Shown: positions 52,964 to 64,000, counted from the first letter of the stretch. The stretch is DNA of 64,000 nt from Ferriphaselus sp. R-1 (GCF_000746095.1 NZ_JQKP01000007.1:62001-126000); one strand, 5' to 3'. Notes: generated by a model not told the origin, from the sequence alone. Numbers and translations are program-made.

Positions 52964-53922
52964 CGCAGCAACGCAATGCCGTGCGCCCCATGCAGGCGTG
53001 CGGTTTCCTCATCCTTGAGCGTCAACCCGCCCAGAGCGTAGATCGGGATGGAGCAATCCTGCGCCAAGGCCGCGAACCCGCCCCAGCCCAGATGCGCCGC
53101 GCCCGGATGAGACAACGTGGGCAGCACCGGACTGAGCAACGCGAAATCACACCCCAACGCTTCCGCGCGCCGTAACTCCTCCGCCGTATGGCAGGACGCG
53201 GCACACCATTCGACCCGAGGACGCTCGCTCAGCTGCGCCAGTTGCGCACCCGTCAGCTGCACCCCGTCCGCCCCCAATTCCTGCGCCAGAGCCACGTCGC
53301 CGTTGAGTAGCACCTTGGCACCGTGTGCATGTGCCAAGTCCAGCGTGCGTATCGCCAGCGCCCGCAATTCGGCGGGGGGCATATCCTTCTCGCGCAATTG
53401 CAGCAAGCGCAGCCCTTGGGCGAGCGCCCGCTGCAAGCGCCGCAGGAACTCATCGCCACCAAGTTCGCCCGCATTGCTGATCGCATACAGCGCGGGCAAG
53501 GACAGTGCGCGCAATACCGGCGCATTGGCCGGAAGCAAGGGCGCTACGCGCGCCTCAGCGCTGAATGCAGCGAGCGGCTGCCAAGCGAACTGCTGCCCCT
53601 CATGCGGATGCAACTCGCCCTGCCATGCGGTGACGCGAAAGAAATTGAGGCGAACGGTGGCGTGGGGATAGGTGAACTGGCGCACCAGCCAGGGCGTGGC
53701 ACGCTGTACCGCGATGCCCAGCTCTTCGTGCAACTCACGCACCAAGGCCGCATGCGCGGTCTCGCCCGGCTCGACCTTGCCGCCCGGAAACTCCCAGTGA
53801 CCTGCCCAGATCTTGTCGGCGGGACGTTGCGCCAGCAGGAACTCGTCGCCGCTCGCCGAACTACGGATCAGCACGGCGGCGGCCACTTCGACTATTTTGG
53901 GGAAAGACACGGGCTCAGTCAT
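52933..53922 (-). CDS. Nudix hydrolase (MutT-type) fused to thiamine phosphate synthase-like domain
   Basis: A 329-residue bifunctional protein. Residues 1-130 form a Nudix domain with the box GGKVEPGET...RELHEELGI, probably cleaning oxidised nucleotides or thiamine-type diphosphates. Residues about 145-325 form a TIM-barrel like ThiE ([55 protein letters not shown]). This fusion next to yacG is known in betaproteobacteria and gammaproteobacteria, where the ThiE-like part has an uncertain role. Confidence 0.92.
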   Translation of the reverse strand: MTEPVSFPKIVEVAAAVLIRSSASGDEFLLAQRPADKIWAGHWEFPGGKVEPGETAHAALVRELHEELGIAVQRATPWLVRQFTYPHATVRLNFFRVTAWQGELHPHEGQQFAWQPLAAFSAEARVAPLLPANAPVLRALSLPALYAISNAGELGGDEFLRRLQRALAQGLRLLQLREKDMPPAELRALAIRTLDLAHAHGAKVLLNGDVALAQELGADGVQLTGAQLAQLSERPRVEWCAASCHTAEELRRAEALGCDFALLSPVLPTLSHPGAAHLGWGGFAALAQDCSIPIYALGGLTLKDEETARLHGAHGIALLRQAWPEVSSN

Positions 53923-53968
53923 GGCCAGACAGGCACTCCCGAAGCGGGCAGGCTTGACGACGCATCGG

Positions 53969-56900
53969 TCAAATCGCTCTGGCCGCCATGTACTTCGCCA
54001 CCAGCTGCAACAGCTCCTCTTCCTGGAACGGCTTGCCTAGATACTCGTTCACACCCAGCAGCAGCGCATGTTCGCGGTGTTTCTCCGCCGTCCGCGAGGT
54101 GATCATGATGATAGGCAGGCTCTGCGTCGCGGCATCGCGGCGTAGCTGTTTGGTCAGCTCGAAGCCGTCCATGCGCGGCATCTCGATATCCAGCAACATC
54201 ACGGCAGGCATCACGCCGGCAAGCTGCTCCAGCGCATCCACACCGTCTTTGGCGGTGATCACCTGATAACCGGCACGGTTCAGCAGACGGCTGGTGATCT
54301 TGCGCACAGTGAGCGAATCATCGACCACCATCACCAGCGGCTGCACGCGCTGCGGCTCGGCCACGGTCTTGGCGGATCGACGCGCGGGGGCGGCGATGCG
54401 CTGCGCCAATTGCGGCGGATTGAGGATCAGCGCGACCTGGCCGTTACCCAGCACCGTTGCACCGGCGATGCCGCGCATCCGCGCCAACTGCGGGCCGATG
54501 TTCTTGACCACGACTTCGTGGTTGCCCGCCATCTCATCCACATGCAACGCAATGCGCAAGTCACCGCTGCGCAACAACAGCACCGGGCTGTGCGAACGCG
54601 CCTCGGCGACATGATCGACATCGCCCAGCAAATGCGGCAGATAAGCGAGCGGGTAGGTCCGCCCCTGCCAGGTCACGCTGTGCTGCTGATACAACTTGGC
54701 CAGATCGGCGGCACGGTATTGCTGCACCTGTTCCACCATGGTGGACGGGATGGCGAATGACACGTCACCGGAGCGCACCATCAAGGTCTGCATCACCGCC
54801 AGCGTCAGCGGCAGGTGAATGACAAAGCTGGTGCCCTTGCCCATCTCGGTGCTGACGCTGATCAGCCCGCCCAGCGACGAGATCTCGCTGCGTACCACGT
54901 CCATCCCCACACCGCGACCGGCGACTTCGGTCACCACCTCGGCGGTGGTCAAGCCCGAGGTGAAGATGAGCTGGATGATCTGCTCATCGGAGACTTCCTC
55001 GTCGGCCTGCAACAAGCCCAGCTCGACACCCTTGGCGCGCAATTTTTCCAGATCCAGCCCGGCACCGTCATCGCTGAACTCGAACACGATTTCATTGTTT
55101 TCCTGGCGCAGCGACAGCTTCACGTCACCGATCGGCGGTTTGCCGCGCTCGGCACGCACTGCGGGCGACTCCAGACCGTGCACCAGCGCATTACGCAACA
55201 AGTGCTCGAACGGCGCCGTCATCTTCTCCAGCATGGAACGATCCAGCTCCAGCTCGGTTCCGCGCAATTCCAGGTTGGCCTTCTTGTCCAGCTCTTTACC
55301 CGTCTGCCGCACGATGCGGTACAGACGCTCGGAGATGCTGGCGAACGGCACCATGCGGATCGCCATCAAGCCCTGCTGCAACTCGCGCGACAAGTGCGAC
55401 TGTGCCGATAGCGCGCCCGCAGTCTCATCCAGGTTCTTGAGCAAGTTCTGTTGCACCGTCTGCACGTCATGCACCGATTCGTTCATGAACCGGGTCAGCT
55501 CCTGCAAGCGGGTGAATCGGTCGAATTCGAGCGGGTCGAATTTCTCGGCCATGTCCTGCGACAGCGACAAGCGCGCCTGCATCTGGCTTTCCGCCTGGAT
55601 CTCGATCTCGCGCAGTTGAGCGCGCAGACGGCTGACCGAGTCGGTCAGTTCCAACAGGCCGTTCTTGAAGGCGCGCATCTCGGTTTCGATGTGCGAACGG
55701 GTCACGCCGATCTCACCTGCCTCGTTCACCAAACGGTCCACCACGTCCGAGCGCACGCGCAGCACGTTGGACAAGACGGCGCGCTCCGCACCGATCTCCA
55801 GCTGCTGCGGCTGCGCCGACTGGGCCGCAGCGGTCTCAGCCGCCGCAGTCGTTTCATGGAACTCGCCCCGACGCAACTGTTCCAGCAACACGCCGAGATA
55901 ATCGAAGTGGGCATCCAGCTGATCCCAGAATGCCGCCTGCTGCAACTCCGGCTCCGCATAATGGATCACCGAATCCTCCATGCGGTGGGTCAACTCCCCG
56001 GCACGCATCGCACCGGCCATGCGCGCACCGCCTTTGAGGGTATGCAAGGTACGGCGCAAATTGTGCGCCAGCGCGACATCTGCGGGGTGCTCACGCCAGG
56101 CGCGCAAACCTTGCCCGATCTGCGGATACAGGTCGTTCGACTCTTCCAGGAACAGCGGCAGCAGTTGCTCGTCCACGTCATCGCGGATGTCGTGCACGAT
56201 GGTGTCCCCACTGAGCATCGTACGCGCCGTCTCGACAGGCCGGACAAGCGGCTCCGCCACTACGGCGGGCAGAACCGGGGCCGCCTGAGATTCGACAGGC
56301 TCGGGAGCTGCCTCGATCCCGGCCACGACTGATGCGTCGCTACCCTCTTCTGCTACGCTGACCGGCAAGGGCTCAGCCTGCAATGCCGCGACCAGCTCGG
56401 GACGCGCCTCCGGTTCGCGCTTGCGGCATATCGTCTGGATCATCCCGTCCAGGGTGTCCACGCAAACGCCCAGCAAGTCGAGTTGCCCCGCACGCAAGGC
56501 TAGCGGGGTGTCGATGCGCTGCTGTAGCCACAATTCCAGCGCCGAAGCCAACTCGGCCACTGCCGCGAAACCCAGTGTGCGATTGATGCCTGCCAGCGTA
56601 TGGGCGGCACGCATGAAATCGAAATGGACCACCGCAGGCACAGACTCGCGCAACTGCGCCAGATGATCGCGCAACGCGCCGATATGCTGTATCGCCTCGA
56701 CGGTAGCGATATCGAACAGGGTAGGCGATATGGAGACGGAGCCGATCACTACCTCGGTCACCGGTTCCTCGACGGTGACCGGCTCGGTCTCCTCGGCGAC
56801 TACCGGCGGATGCGTCTCCTCTATCGGAGCATCGATTCTGCTCGCTGCCGCCGCCAACTCCGAGCCATCCACCACCGCGTCACCATGCCGCCCCAGCTCA

Positions 56901-58987
56901 TCTACCCAATGCTTGAATGCGGCCTCGGCATGGCCAAGATAGGCCAGCAAGCCCGGCGTGGCAGGTTTCTCGTCCTGCAACCAGCGGTTCATCACCTGCT
57001 CCACAGCCCAGGCGACCTCGCCCAAATCCTTGAGCCCGACCATACGGCCACTGCCCTTGAGGGTGTGGAAGCTGCGACGGATGGTCACCAACGGCTCGCG
57101 ACTCTCGCTGTGCAGGAAACTGGTCCCAAGATGATCGGCGATCGTGGCCAATACCTCGCGCGCCTCTTCCAGGAAGATATCGAGCAACTCCTTGCTCTCC
57201 GCCGCCTGTGCCACGGCATCCGAGCGCGCGTTCGGCCTGGCCCACTCCTGCGTGACCACGACCGATGGCGTGGCAGGGGGAGAAGCATCCTGCACCGCTG
57301 GCTCACCCGGTTGCGATTCGACCAGGCCAGCAAGGACGGCATCCGTAAGCTGATCGTCGTCGCGCCGACCATCCAGCAGGCTCTGCACCACACTCTGCAA
57401 CGCACTCAGCGCCAACGCGCAGGCTTGCAGTTGCTCGTCGGCAGGTGTCGTACCCTCGCGGGCGGCGACAGCGAGGGTGTCGCGCAAACTGTCCAGCACC
57501 CGGGTGGCGCGCGGCAGGGAAAGCATGTGCAAGCCGCCATGGACCTGCGCCAACCAGTGGTCGATCTGAGCCAATTCCGAGCGGCCTGATGGATCGTCGA
57601 AGAAGCTGTTCAGTGCCTGTTCGACCAGTTGCAAATTGCCCAGCATCTCGCTGGCCAAAGGCTGTATGGCGCTGCGCTCCTCGACCAGAGCTTGATGTTC
57701 GACGATGCTGGCCAGATCGGCATCGTCGGTAGGTTCATTGCGCAGACCAGCCTGAATGCGCTGGATCAGCGCGCGTGATTGCTCCCTGAAGCCGGGATCG
57801 AGGTTGGCATAGTGCTCAATGCCGCCGTGCAGCAACAATAGCGCCATCGCCATATCCAGAGCGACATGCTGCAACCTCGCGGGCTCCGCACTGACGGTGG
57901 TCGACCAGATCTGCTCGCACAGGAAGTGCAGCGCATCCTGCTGCAGTTGCGCCGACAGATCGCTGAGTCGCGAAGTATGTCCGGCAAAATCGCCACAGGC
58001 GGCCCCATCCCCCTGGACACAGTGCTCCCAATCCGCCTCGGCCAACTTGAACGCTGCGCGCATCTCGTCCAGCAACCGCAAGTCATCGTCGCTCGCTTCA
58101 TCGAGCGAAACCTCCGCCTCGGGCAGGAAGCGATCCAGCGCGAATGCCTGCTTGAGCGCAGCGACGGTCTCGGTCACCTCATGGCTGCGCGCAAGCAGAT
58201 AGAGCATCTCGGACAGCAAGGTGCGCTCTTCCGTGACCACGCCTTCGATCAGGGCCTTCATCTGCAGATCCAGACGTCCCAACTGGCGCTTGGGATTCAA
58301 CTCCGGGGGGATACCTTCCAGCAGCAGCGCATCCAGCAGACCTTCTGCGACCCACCAGATCTGTCGTCCCTCGTGCGGAGCGCTGTTCAACACCTGACGC
58401 ACCGCATGACGCATGGTCTCCAGCGCCAGCAGAGGCTGATCCTGGCGCAACCACTTCAACAAGGCGTGCTGGTATTTGCCACGGGCCGCCCGCACGACCT
58501 CGGGCAGGGCAGCTGCCACCGGCGTGACCGACAAGGCCTCAGGCAGCGGCACCTTCAAATCGGGGAAGAACAGTTCGGCTTCGGAGGCCGTCTCCAGCCC
58601 ACGCGCCTGACGCATCTCCTGAAAACGCTGGAACAAGCGCACAGCGGCATTGTCGGCACCGTTCAACAGTCCATTCAGATAGCGGGAAATGGCCGTCAAT
58701 GCGCGCCGCACCACATCCCGTTGAGCCTCCTGAGCCGGCACGCCACCGGCGATGATCTCGGACAGCAAACGTTCCAACTCGCTGCTGTAGACCGCCAGGC
58801 CTTCCAGCGCGAACATGCGCATCACTCCGTTGATACGACGTAATTCGGCCACAGCCTGCTGCAAGGGCTGGAGATCGTCTTCGGGGGCGGCGAAGAATTG
58901 CTCCACACCCGCGCTGACCGCACTGAGCGCGGCATCCAGGCTGGGCTTGATCGCCTGGAGCGGCAAGGGATTGGCGTTCTCTGACAA
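53969..58987 (-). CDS. chpA: ChpA/PilL-type hybrid chemotaxis histidine kinase
   Basis: The kinase of the Pil-Chp pathway that controls twitching motility. It has 1672 residues. N-terminal helical domains are followed by Hpt-like modules with histidines near 639 ([13 protein letters not shown]), 793 ([13 protein letters not shown], degenerate) and 980 ([13 protein letters not shown]). A dimerisation domain, a HATPase ([16 protein letters not shown] near 1266, [18 protein letters not shown] near 1362) and a CheW-like domain come next. A C-terminal receiver has phospho-Asp near 1599 ([12 protein letters not shown]). Fewer Hpt modules are intact than in Pseudomonas ChpA. Last gene of its operon. 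Confidence 0.95.
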   Translation of the reverse strand: MSENANPLPLQAIKPSLDAALSAVSAGVEQFFAAPEDDLQPLQQAVAELRRINGVMRMFALEGLAVYSSELERLLSEIIAGGVPAQEAQRDVVRRALTAISRYLNGLLNGADNAAVRLFQRFQEMRQARGLETASEAELFFPDLKVPLPEALSVTPVAAALPEVVRAARGKYQHALLKWLRQDQPLLALETMRHAVRQVLNSAPHEGRQIWWVAEGLLDALLLEGIPPELNPKRQLGRLDLQMKALIEGVVTEERTLLSEMLYLLARSHEVTETVAALKQAFALDRFLPEAEVSLDEASDDDLRLLDEMRAAFKLAEADWEHCVQGDGAACGDFAGHTSRLSDLSAQLQQDALHFLCEQIWSTTVSAEPARLQHVALDMAMALLLLHGGIEHYANLDPGFREQSRALIQRIQAGLRNEPTDDADLASIVEHQALVEERSAIQPLASEMLGNLQLVEQALNSFFDDPSGRSELAQIDHWLAQVHGGLHMLSLPRATRVLDSLRDTLAVAAREGTTPADEQLQACALALSALQSVVQSLLDGRRDDDQLTDAVLAGLVESQPGEPAVQDASPPATPSVVVTQEWARPNARSDAVAQAAESKELLDIFLEEAREVLATIADHLGTSFLHSESREPLVTIRRSFHTLKGSGRMVGLKDLGEVAWAVEQVMNRWLQDEKPATPGLLAYLGHAEAAFKHWVDELGRHGDAVVDGSELAAAASRIDAPIEETHPPVVAEETEPVTVEEPVTEVVIGSVSISPTLFDIATVEAIQHIGALRDHLAQLRESVPAVVHFDFMRAAHTLAGINRTLGFAAVAELASALELWLQQRIDTPLALRAGQLDLLGVCVDTLDGMIQTICRKREPEARPELVAALQAEPLPVSVAEEGSDASVVAGIEAAPEPVESQAAPVLPAVVAEPLVRPVETARTMLSGDTIVHDIRDDVDEQLLPLFLEESNDLYPQIGQGLRAWREHPADVALAHNLRRTLHTLKGGARMAGAMRAGELTHRMEDSVIHYAEPELQQAAFWDQLDAHFDYLGVLLEQLRRGEFHETTAAAETAAAQSAQPQQLEIGAERAVLSNVLRVRSDVVDRLVNEAGEIGVTRSHIETEMRAFKNGLLELTDSVSRLRAQLREIEIQAESQMQARLSLSQDMAEKFDPLEFDRFTRLQELTRFMNESVHDVQTVQQNLLKNLDETAGALSAQSHLSRELQQGLMAIRMVPFASISERLYRIVRQTGKELDKKANLELRGTELELDRSMLEKMTAPFEHLLRNALVHGLESPAVRAERGKPPIGDVKLSLRQENNEIVFEFSDDGAGLDLEKLRAKGVELGLLQADEEVSDEQIIQLIFTSGLTTAEVVTEVAGRGVGMDVVRSEISSLGGLISVSTEMGKGTSFVIHLPLTLAVMQTLMVRSGDVSFAIPSTMVEQVQQYRAADLAKLYQQHSVTWQGRTYPLAYLPHLLGDVDHVAEARSHSPVLLLRSGDLRIALHVDEMAGNHEVVVKNIGPQLARMRGIAGATVLGNGQVALILNPPQLAQRIAAPARRSAKTVAEPQRVQPLVMVVDDSLTVRKITSRLLNRAGYQVITAKDGVDALEQLAGVMPAVMLLDIEMPRMDGFELTKQLRRDAATQSLPIIMITSRTAEKHREHALLLGVNEYLGKPFQEEELLQLVAKYMAARAI

Positions 58988-59003
58988 GGATGGATACCAG
59001 TAA

Positions 59004-61025
59004 TTACAGGCGGAAACCAGCCACCGAGCCTCTCAGGTCGGATGCCAGGGTGGCCAACTGGCCCACTTGTGCAGCCGTGGTCTCCGTACCTTCCGTGGTC
59101 TGGCCGGTGATCTGCAGGATATCGGTCATCGCCGCCGCCACTTCCTGCACCATGTCGGTCTGCACCTGGGTAGACACCGAGATCGAGCTCACCAGGTCGG
59201 TCAACTCCTGCGTCGCGGCTTCAATCTCCTTCAGCACCTTACCGGCCTCATCGGACAGTTTGGCACCTTCCACCACACCCTGCGTGCTCTTTTCCATAGC
59301 GGCCACAGCCTCTTGGGTATCGCCCTGAATGGTCTTCACGATCACACCGATCTGTTTCGTCGCGTCTGCCGAACGTTCCGCCAGACGCTGCACTTCTTCC
59401 GCCACCACCGAGAAGCCTCGGCCCGCTTCACCGGCAGAGGCCGCCTGAATGGCCGCGTTCAGCGCCAGCACGTTGGTTTGTTCGGTAATGTCCGAGATCA
59501 GGTCCACGATTTCACCGATCTGTTGCGAGCTTTCGCCCAGTCGCTTGATTCGCTTCGAAGTCTCCTGGATCTGGTCGCGGATGGCATCCATACCGGCGAT
59601 GGAGTTCTGCACCGCCTGCGAACCTTGCGTCGTCACATCCAGCGTACGACGCGCCACATCCGCCGACTGCGCCGCCGAGGAGTCCACCTCCTGAATCGAC
59701 TTGGTGATCAGCTCCACCGCTTCACCGGCCATCTGAATCTCGTCCGATTGCTTCTTCGCCGCATCCAGCAGCCGACGGGTGACCGGCTCGGCTTCCTGCG
59801 TCGCGTGTGCCACCTGCTCCGCAGTGTCGGTGATCCGCTGCACCAATTGCCGCAACTCGTCCACGGTATAGTTCACCGTATCAGCGATCGCGCCGGTGAT
59901 GTCCTCGGTGACCGACGCATGGATGGTCAAGTCACCGTCCGCCAAGTCGCTCAACTCGTTCATCAAGCGCAACACCGCGTTCTGGTTACGTTTGTTGGAG
60001 GCTTCCGCTTCCGCCGCACGACGACGGGAGTCATCCAGATAGACCTTACCCAGCAACAGCAGCGTGACGACCAGCGCAACGGCGGACAGCGCCAGCAAGT
60101 AGGTGGTGACCCGCCCCGACAAGCCGCTCTGATAAGCATCATCCAGCTCGGTCGCCTGCTCCAGCAACTTATCCGATTCGCTCACCAGCGAACGACCGGA
60201 AGTCTTGGAAAGTTCCAGCGCCTGCGCCTGACTCACCAGCGCTTCCACCGACACCTGATAGGTTCCGAACAAATCTCGCACCTTCTCGGTCAGCGGGTTG
60301 ACGGGGAAGGCCGCGACCAAGTCCTCCGCCTCGATGGTGTCAATACCCAACTGGGCCACCATTTCGGTGGTCACGTCCGGTGCCTGCAATGCCGCCGCAC
60401 CCTTGGCCACCCGCTCGGTCAGAATCGTGAAGCGCACCGCCCTGTCCTTGTTGCCCCCATCGGCGCGGGACACCAGTTGCTCGACCGCATCACGCATCGC
60501 GGGAGATTCCTCGTCCAACTGGGACACGGCGCGACCCACCGTCACCAGACCGGCACGACCATCCAGCAGCGCCTGCGCATCGACCAGCGTCTTCTTGCCG
60601 GTGACCAGCAAGGCATCCAGCGGCGCACGCGCGGCACCAGAGGTGGCCGGCAAGCCTTCGCCGCCCTTGTCCAGCAAATCCAGAGTGGCGGCAAACTGGT
60701 CACGCGCCACCGTCAAACCGTCGAAACCATCCACATTACCCGACAAAGCCAGTTCGGCCTGGTTCGCAAGGCGCTGCGACAACATCAGCAACTTACCGGA
60801 GCCTTCGATGTAGCGCGCGCCGTGGGTAGCGGCACGGTTATCCAGATAGACCATCAACAGGGTAAGTGCCAGCACCCACAACAGCGCCGAGCCCAGCAGA
60901 CGCAACTGACGGGCGGCGGGCAGGTGGCCGATGAGCGGCACCTGGAAATCACCGAACAGCCCTGCCGCTTGGCCCGCACCACGTTTGAGTAACTCTGAGC
61001 CTGCGCTGGGTAATTTGATCGCCAT
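59004..61025 (-). CDS. pilJ: Methyl-accepting chemotaxis protein PilJ
   Basis: The transmembrane receptor of the Pil-Chp system. The 673 residues have TM1 ([19 protein letters not shown]) and a periplasmic part with two PilJ-type modules (about 65-300). TM2 ([20 protein letters not shown]), a HAMP-like segment and the MCP signalling domain follow, with the conserved tip [20 protein letters not shown]. The protein ends without the methyl-receptor docking pentapeptide. It lies between pilI and chpA. Confidence 0.95.
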   Translation of the reverse strand: MAIKLPSAGSELLKRGAGQAAGLFGDFQVPLIGHLPAARQLRLLGSALLWVLALTLLMVYLDNRAATHGARYIEGSGKLLMLSQRLANQAELALSGNVDGFDGLTVARDQFAATLDLLDKGGEGLPATSGAARAPLDALLVTGKKTLVDAQALLDGRAGLVTVGRAVSQLDEESPAMRDAVEQLVSRADGGNKDRAVRFTILTERVAKGAAALQAPDVTTEMVAQLGIDTIEAEDLVAAFPVNPLTEKVRDLFGTYQVSVEALVSQAQALELSKTSGRSLVSESDKLLEQATELDDAYQSGLSGRVTTYLLALSAVALVVTLLLLGKVYLDDSRRRAAEAEASNKRNQNAVLRLMNELSDLADGDLTIHASVTEDITGAIADTVNYTVDELRQLVQRITDTAEQVAHATQEAEPVTRRLLDAAKKQSDEIQMAGEAVELITKSIQEVDSSAAQSADVARRTLDVTTQGSQAVQNSIAGMDAIRDQIQETSKRIKRLGESSQQIGEIVDLISDITEQTNVLALNAAIQAASAGEAGRGFSVVAEEVQRLAERSADATKQIGVIVKTIQGDTQEAVAAMEKSTQGVVEGAKLSDEAGKVLKEIEAATQELTDLVSSISVSTQVQTDMVQEVAAAMTDILQITGQTTEGTETTAAQVGQLATLASDLRGSVAGFRL

Positions 61026-61046
61026 GATGTTTTCTCCGACTGAATG

Positions 61047-61544
61047 CTAGTTTTCGATCTGTAAAAAATCCGACCGACCGAGCAGCGCGGCCATGTCCAG
61101 CTTGCGCCAGACCTGCCCCTGCTCGTCGGTGAAACTGACCTGCCCATCCTGCTCGACGCGCCGCCATTGATGCGAGTTGCGCAAGCCCATCACGCGCGAG
61201 ACCACCAGTGCGGTGCTGTAACCGTAACGCGCCGCCACCAGCAGAGCACGGCTGTTCCCCTCACGCGCCGTCTCGTTCTGTTGCAGGAAATCGTCCATAT
61301 CCACCAGACTGTAGAGATTGCCGCGCACGTTGGCCACCCCCCAGAACCAGCGCTTGGTCAGCGGCACTTCGGTGAAGGCCGGCACCGGCAATACCTCGCT
61401 GATGTCCGACATCTCCACCAGCCAGTGCCATTCGCCTATCTGCACGCCCAGCGTGCTCGCCCGCTCACCCGACTGGCCGATGGCCTGCAGGCGGTCGATC
61501 AAGCCTTGCTGGAACTCCCGCAGACTGAGACGTTTGGCTGCCAT
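61047..61544 (-). CDS. pilI: CheW-like coupling protein PilI
   Basis: A 165-residue CheW-type adaptor joining PilJ to the kinase. The CheW fold is recognisable from ISEVLPVPAFTEVPLTKRWF and GVANVRGNLYSLVDMDDFL, followed by LVVSRVMGLRNSHQWR. It has no other domain. It begins four bases after pilH ends in the leftward direction. Confidence 0.92.
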   Translation of the reverse strand: MAAKRLSLREFQQGLIDRLQAIGQSGERASTLGVQIGEWHWLVEMSDISEVLPVPAFTEVPLTKRWFWGVANVRGNLYSLVDMDDFLQQNETAREGNSRALLVAARYGYSTALVVSRVMGLRNSHQWRRVEQDGQVSFTDEQGQVWRKLDMAALLGRSDFLQIEN

Positions 61545-61548
61545 AGAC

Positions 61549-61914
61549 TCAGCCCAACGAAGCGATCTTGCTCATCAGGTCGACACCACTGACCGGCTTG
61601 ACCAGATAGTCCTTCGCTCCTTGGCGCAGCCCCCAGATCTTGTCGGTCTCCTGCCCCTTGGTGGTGCAGATGATGACCGGAATATGCTGGGTATCGGCAT
61701 CGTGAGTGATCGCACGCGTGGCCTGAAAGCCGTTCTTGCCGGGCATCACCACATCCATCAGGATAAGGTCGGGCCGTTCGGATTTGGCCTTGAGGATGCC
61801 GGAATCGCCATCCTCCGCGAAGATGACCTCGAAGCCTTGCTTGGTCAGCAGCTCACCGAGAAAATGGCGCTCGGTAGCAGAATCGTCCACGACCAGAACT
61901 TTTTTGATTGCCAT
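61549..61914 (-). CDS. pilH: Response regulator PilH
   Basis: A 121-residue stand-alone receiver domain. The acidic pocket is VVDDSATERHFLGELL, the phospho-aspartate lies in DLILMDVVMPGKNGFQ, the conserved Thr in VIICTTKGQETDK and the Lys in DYLVKPVSG. By homology PilH opposes PilG, probably favouring pilus retraction via the PilT motors. Confidence 0.92.
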   Translation of the reverse strand: MAIKKVLVVDDSATERHFLGELLTKQGFEVIFAEDGDSGILKAKSERPDLILMDVVMPGKNGFQATRAITHDADTQHIPVIICTTKGQETDKIWGLRQGAKDYLVKPVSGVDLMSKIASLG

Positions 61915-61928
61915 AAGTTGTGTCTTTC

Positions 61929-62333
61929 CTAAGTTGCGTCAATGACAGGTTGCGTATGATGGACCACAGCCTCGATCAGCGTCTCCTTGCTGAAGGGCTT
62001 GATCAGATAAAGGTCGGCACCGACCAGCTTGCCGCGAGCGCGATCGAACAGGCTGTCCTTGCTGGTCAGCATGACGACCGGTGTCTTCTTGAACTGGGGG
62101 TGGCTTTTGATCAGGGCACAGGTCTGGTAACCATCCAGGCGGGGCATCATCACGTCGACGAAGATGATGTCGGGCTTGCTGTCCACCACCTTGGCCAGAC
62201 CATCGAAACCATCCTCGGCCAAAACGACCTTACCGCCCGCCCGGGTGAGAAATATCTCGCCACTGCGACGGATCGTGTTGCTGTCGTCGATCAGCACCAC
62301 ACAGACACCAGACAGGGGCGACTTATCGCTCAC
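61929..62333 (-). CDS. pilG: Response regulator PilG
   Basis: A 134-residue receiver-only protein. Visible are VVLIDDSNTIRRSGEIFLTR, the phospho-Asp motif IIFVDVMMPRLDGYQTC, Thr in VVMLTSKDSLFDRARG and Lys in LYLIKPFSKETL. PilG activates pilus extension downstream of ChpA in Pseudomonas. It is the first gene of the leftward pilG-pilH-pilI-pilJ-chpA operon; a 158-bp gap upstream should hold the promoter, but no convincing hexamer pair is seen. Confidence 0.93.
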   Translation of the reverse strand: MSDKSPLSGVCVVLIDDSNTIRRSGEIFLTRAGGKVVLAEDGFDGLAKVVDSKPDIIFVDVMMPRLDGYQTCALIKSHPQFKKTPVVMLTSKDSLFDRARGKLVGADLYLIKPFSKETLIEAVVHHTQPVIDAT

Positions 62334-62491
62334 GTACCGTTCTCCCAGACAGGATTATCCCCGATAGCAAATTGACCCAGGCCCAACGGCCTCAGGGCGC
62401 AGACAATAACTGAATTCGACTGGCTTGTGAACCGTTTTGACATCCCCCGGAAGCCGCTCGGAACTGGGGGCCACGGCACGGCAGCCATCGC

Positions 62492-63310
62492 TCATTCGCG
62501 CTGCCCACGGACCCAGGCCTTCCACTCCTCGAACAACCCCGCATCGAGCGCGGCGACCGCCGATCGCTCCCACACCCCGCCCTGAAAGAAGTCATCCTGC
62601 TCCAGACAAGCGGCGTGGCCACCGGCTTCGCGCAGGATCAGCGATCCCGCCGCGTAATCCCACAATTTCTGACCACCATGAAGATAGGCATCGAACCGGC
62701 CTGCGGCGGTATAACACCAATCCAGAGTACATGCGCCGAAGTTGCGCTGCGAGCTGAACGGTGGCTGCATGGCGACCTGTCCGGCCAGACGCGGATCCAG
62801 TCGCTTCAAGTCGATGTTGACCAACGCCGCCGACAAGCTGTGCGCCGTGGTGCGACTTTGCAGGCGCTCGCCATTGAGAAAGGCCCCCTTGCCCAGTTCC
62901 GCCGCGAACGCCTCTTCGCCGACCGGATCATAGACCACGCCCAGCACGCTCTTGCCGTTGCGGATCAGCGCCACCGAGACCGCGAAATAGGGCAGGCCGC
63001 GCACAAAGTTGGACGTACCGTCGATGGGGTCGATACACCACAACCCGCCCTCCAGTCCTTGTGCCCACAGCGCCTCCTGTTCGGCGCGCTCCATCTCTTC
63101 GCCCACGACCGGCACATTGAGGATGGCTTGCAGCTTGCGCGTCAACGCTTCCTGCGAGGCCAGATCGGCCTCGGTACACAGGCTGCCGTCGGCCTTGCGC
63201 TGGTGCGTCACTCGCTTGTAGCGCGGCATGATCTCTTCGGAAGCGACCAACTTCACGGCAGCGATCACCGCCTTCAGCATGGCACTCATGCCGGATGGGG
63301 TACGCGTCAT
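62492..63310 (-). CDS. Inositol monophosphatase family protein
   Basis: A 272-residue metal-dependent phosphatase of the SuhB/CysQ superfamily. It has the metal-binding GEEMERAEQEA, WCIDPIDGTSNFVRGLPYFA and WDYAAGSLILREAGG motifs. The second motif is the family hallmark DPxDGT. The exact substrate (inositol phosphate, histidinol phosphate or PAP) is not decided by sequence. ATG 63310 overlaps the upstream stop (ATGA); ATG 63289 is an alternative. Confidence 0.9.
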   Translation of the reverse strand: MTRTPSGMSAMLKAVIAAVKLVASEEIMPRYKRVTHQRKADGSLCTEADLASQEALTRKLQAILNVPVVGEEMERAEQEALWAQGLEGGLWCIDPIDGTSNFVRGLPYFAVSVALIRNGKSVLGVVYDPVGEEAFAAELGKGAFLNGERLQSRTTAHSLSAALVNIDLKRLDPRLAGQVAMQPPFSSQRNFGACTLDWCYTAAGRFDAYLHGGQKLWDYAAGSLILREAGGHAACLEQDDFFQGGVWERSAVAALDAGLFEEWKAWVRGQRE

Positions 63311-63867
63311 ACTGCGTCTTCTCTCCACTTGATCGAGCAGCCCATGCTGGCCAGCTGCTCGCTTGGGCCTTGCCCGGTCCTGGCGACCTGGAGCATGGCC
63401 TCGAACAGGTCACGCTGGGCATCGGGCGCAGCTTCCTTGCGCGAAGCATCCAGCCGGCCGCGATACTGCAACTCCAGCTTGGCATTGAAGCCGAAGAAAT
63501 CCGGAGTACACACCGCGCCGTAATCCTTGGCGATCTGCTGGGTCTCGTCGATGACGTAAGGGAATGGATAAGCGTACTGCTCTGCCACCAGTTTCATGTT
63601 GTCGAAGCTGTCTTCCGCATAGTCAGCGGGGTCGTTGGACATGATGGCGATGCTGTTGATGCCGTGCTGCTGCAACTCGCGGGTATCGCGGATGATACGG
63701 TCGCGGATGGACTTGACGTAGGGGCAGTGATTGCAGATGAACATCACCAGCAGGCCGTTCGGGCCGCGCGCCGATTCCAGAGTGTGATATCGACCATCGA
63801 CACCCGGCAATTTGAACTCGCGCGCCTTCCAGCCGAAGTCGCACAACGGGGGCTGCAAACTGACCAT
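63307..63867 (-). CDS. Thioredoxin-fold protein, CNHCPY type
   Basis: A 186-residue cytoplasmic protein of the redoxin/AhpC-TSA-like group, found as the thioredoxin family protein with the motif FICNHCPYVKSI. The two cysteines are arranged CNHC, unlike the usual CGPC. The cis-proline segment is VCTPDFFGF, with a third cysteine. Its role is probably thiol-based reduction or peroxide handling; no partner is evident. Its stop overlaps the start of the phosphatase gene. Confidence 0.88.
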   Translation of the reverse strand: MVSLQPPLCDFGWKAREFKLPGVDGRYHTLESARGPNGLLVMFICNHCPYVKSIRDRIIRDTRELQQHGINSIAIMSNDPADYAEDSFDNMKLVAEQYAYPFPYVIDETQQIAKDYGAVCTPDFFGFNAKLELQYRGRLDASRKEAAPDAQRDLFEAMLQVARTGQGPSEQLASMGCSIKWREDAV

Positions 63868-63937
63868 ATTCCAACTCCTGACAATGAATCCGTGGCCGGT
63901 ATATTATCACGCTCACCCGTTTCCACCAGCCACCGCC

Positions 63938-64000
63938 ATGCCCCGTTTCTACTGTCCTCCCCCTTTGCCGCATGCCGACCACTGTGAACTTCCGCCCGAG
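63938..64000 (+). CDS. rsmE: 16S rRNA (uracil-1498-N3)-methyltransferase, N-terminal fragment
   Basis: The first 21 codons, starting MPRFYCPPPLPHADHCEL, match the beginning of RsmE, which methylates U1498 of 16S rRNA. Only the start of the PUA-like domain is inside the window, so the identification rests on this N-terminus. It is divergent from the thioredoxin-fold gene, with 70 bp between them that contain TATATTATC near 63900. Confidence 0.7.
   Translation, partial: MPRFYCPPPLPHADHCELPPE

Noticed and set aside
56225-56310. TTCGACAGGCTCGG and TCTCGACAGGCCGG segments inside chpA, similar to the mnmE repeat
   Set aside because: They lie in a Pro/Glu-rich linker and lack the paired inverted half, so common codon use explains them well enough.
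59067-60992. A 641-codon open frame on the plus strand
   Set aside because: Antisense to pilJ. The product is arginine- and histidine-rich without recognised motifs.

Overview
The window is a chromosomal segment of a Gram-negative bacterium, most likely a betaproteobacterium of the Nitrosomonadales/Gallionellaceae type. That placement is inferred from gene content and order: a complete System I cytochrome c maturation operon, rpmH-rnpA-yidD-yidC-mnmE, pilC-pilD-coaE-zapD-yacG, and a pilGHIJ-chpA twitching operon. Most of the sequence is GC-rich chromosomal backbone. The interval from about 15.7 to 37.6 kb is visibly AT-richer and carries mobile-element genes.

Left backbone (1-15.6 kb): the 3' end of lnt, a GIY-YIG protein and three exported or membrane proteins read rightward. 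A tRNA-Leu(CAA) has its own promoter and terminator. The leftward operon ccmABCDEFGHI follows, then a MEKHLA-domain gene and the rightward rpmH-rnpA-yidD-yidC-mnmE cluster. mnmE contains a short palindromic repeat inserted in frame. A BrnT/BrnA toxin-antitoxin pair closes this part.

Island region (15.7-37.6 kb): tRNA-Phe(GAA) at 37.6 kb is intact, and 46 bp of its 3' half recur exactly at 15,819 and 32,621. Two elements are therefore integrated in tandem at this tRNA. Element A (about 16.8 kb) has a tyrosine integrase, a DUF3631 helicase/primase-type ATPase, an ArdB/KlcA-like antirestriction protein with small accessory genes, an XRE regulator, and a rightward cargo block. That block contains a WYL regulator followed by at least eight unfamiliar membrane, exported or lipoprotein genes. 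Two of these are paralogous secreted proteins built from RPDGQRDWSA repeats. Two short repeats, one of them a 16-bp exact palindromic site, recur in front of cargo transcription units. Element B (about 4.9 kb) is a minimal satellite-like unit: a DUF3800 gene plus a candidate barnase-like RNase gene, an unknown gene, a P2 gpA-like replication endonuclease, a DUF4224 protein and a second integrase abutting the tRNA.

Right backbone (37.6-64 kb): two FKBP-type prolyl isomerases (one with two domains), a MITE-like palindromic element, a low-GC lipoprotein gene, metH, a PsiE-like gene, livMGF without livH or livK, an HDOD protein and a CNNM/CorC-type transporter. The pilus biogenesis set pilC-pilD with coaE, zapD and yacG follows (pilB is not at its usual place). 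Then come a Nudix-ThiE fusion and the leftward pilG-pilH-pilI-pilJ-chpA chemosensory operon that would control type IV pilus motility. The window ends with an inositol monophosphatase, a thioredoxin-fold protein and the first codons of rsmE.

The best candidates for an undescribed system are the WYL-controlled cargo block of element A (25.2-32.2 kb) and the two-gene DUF3800/RNase-like module of element B.
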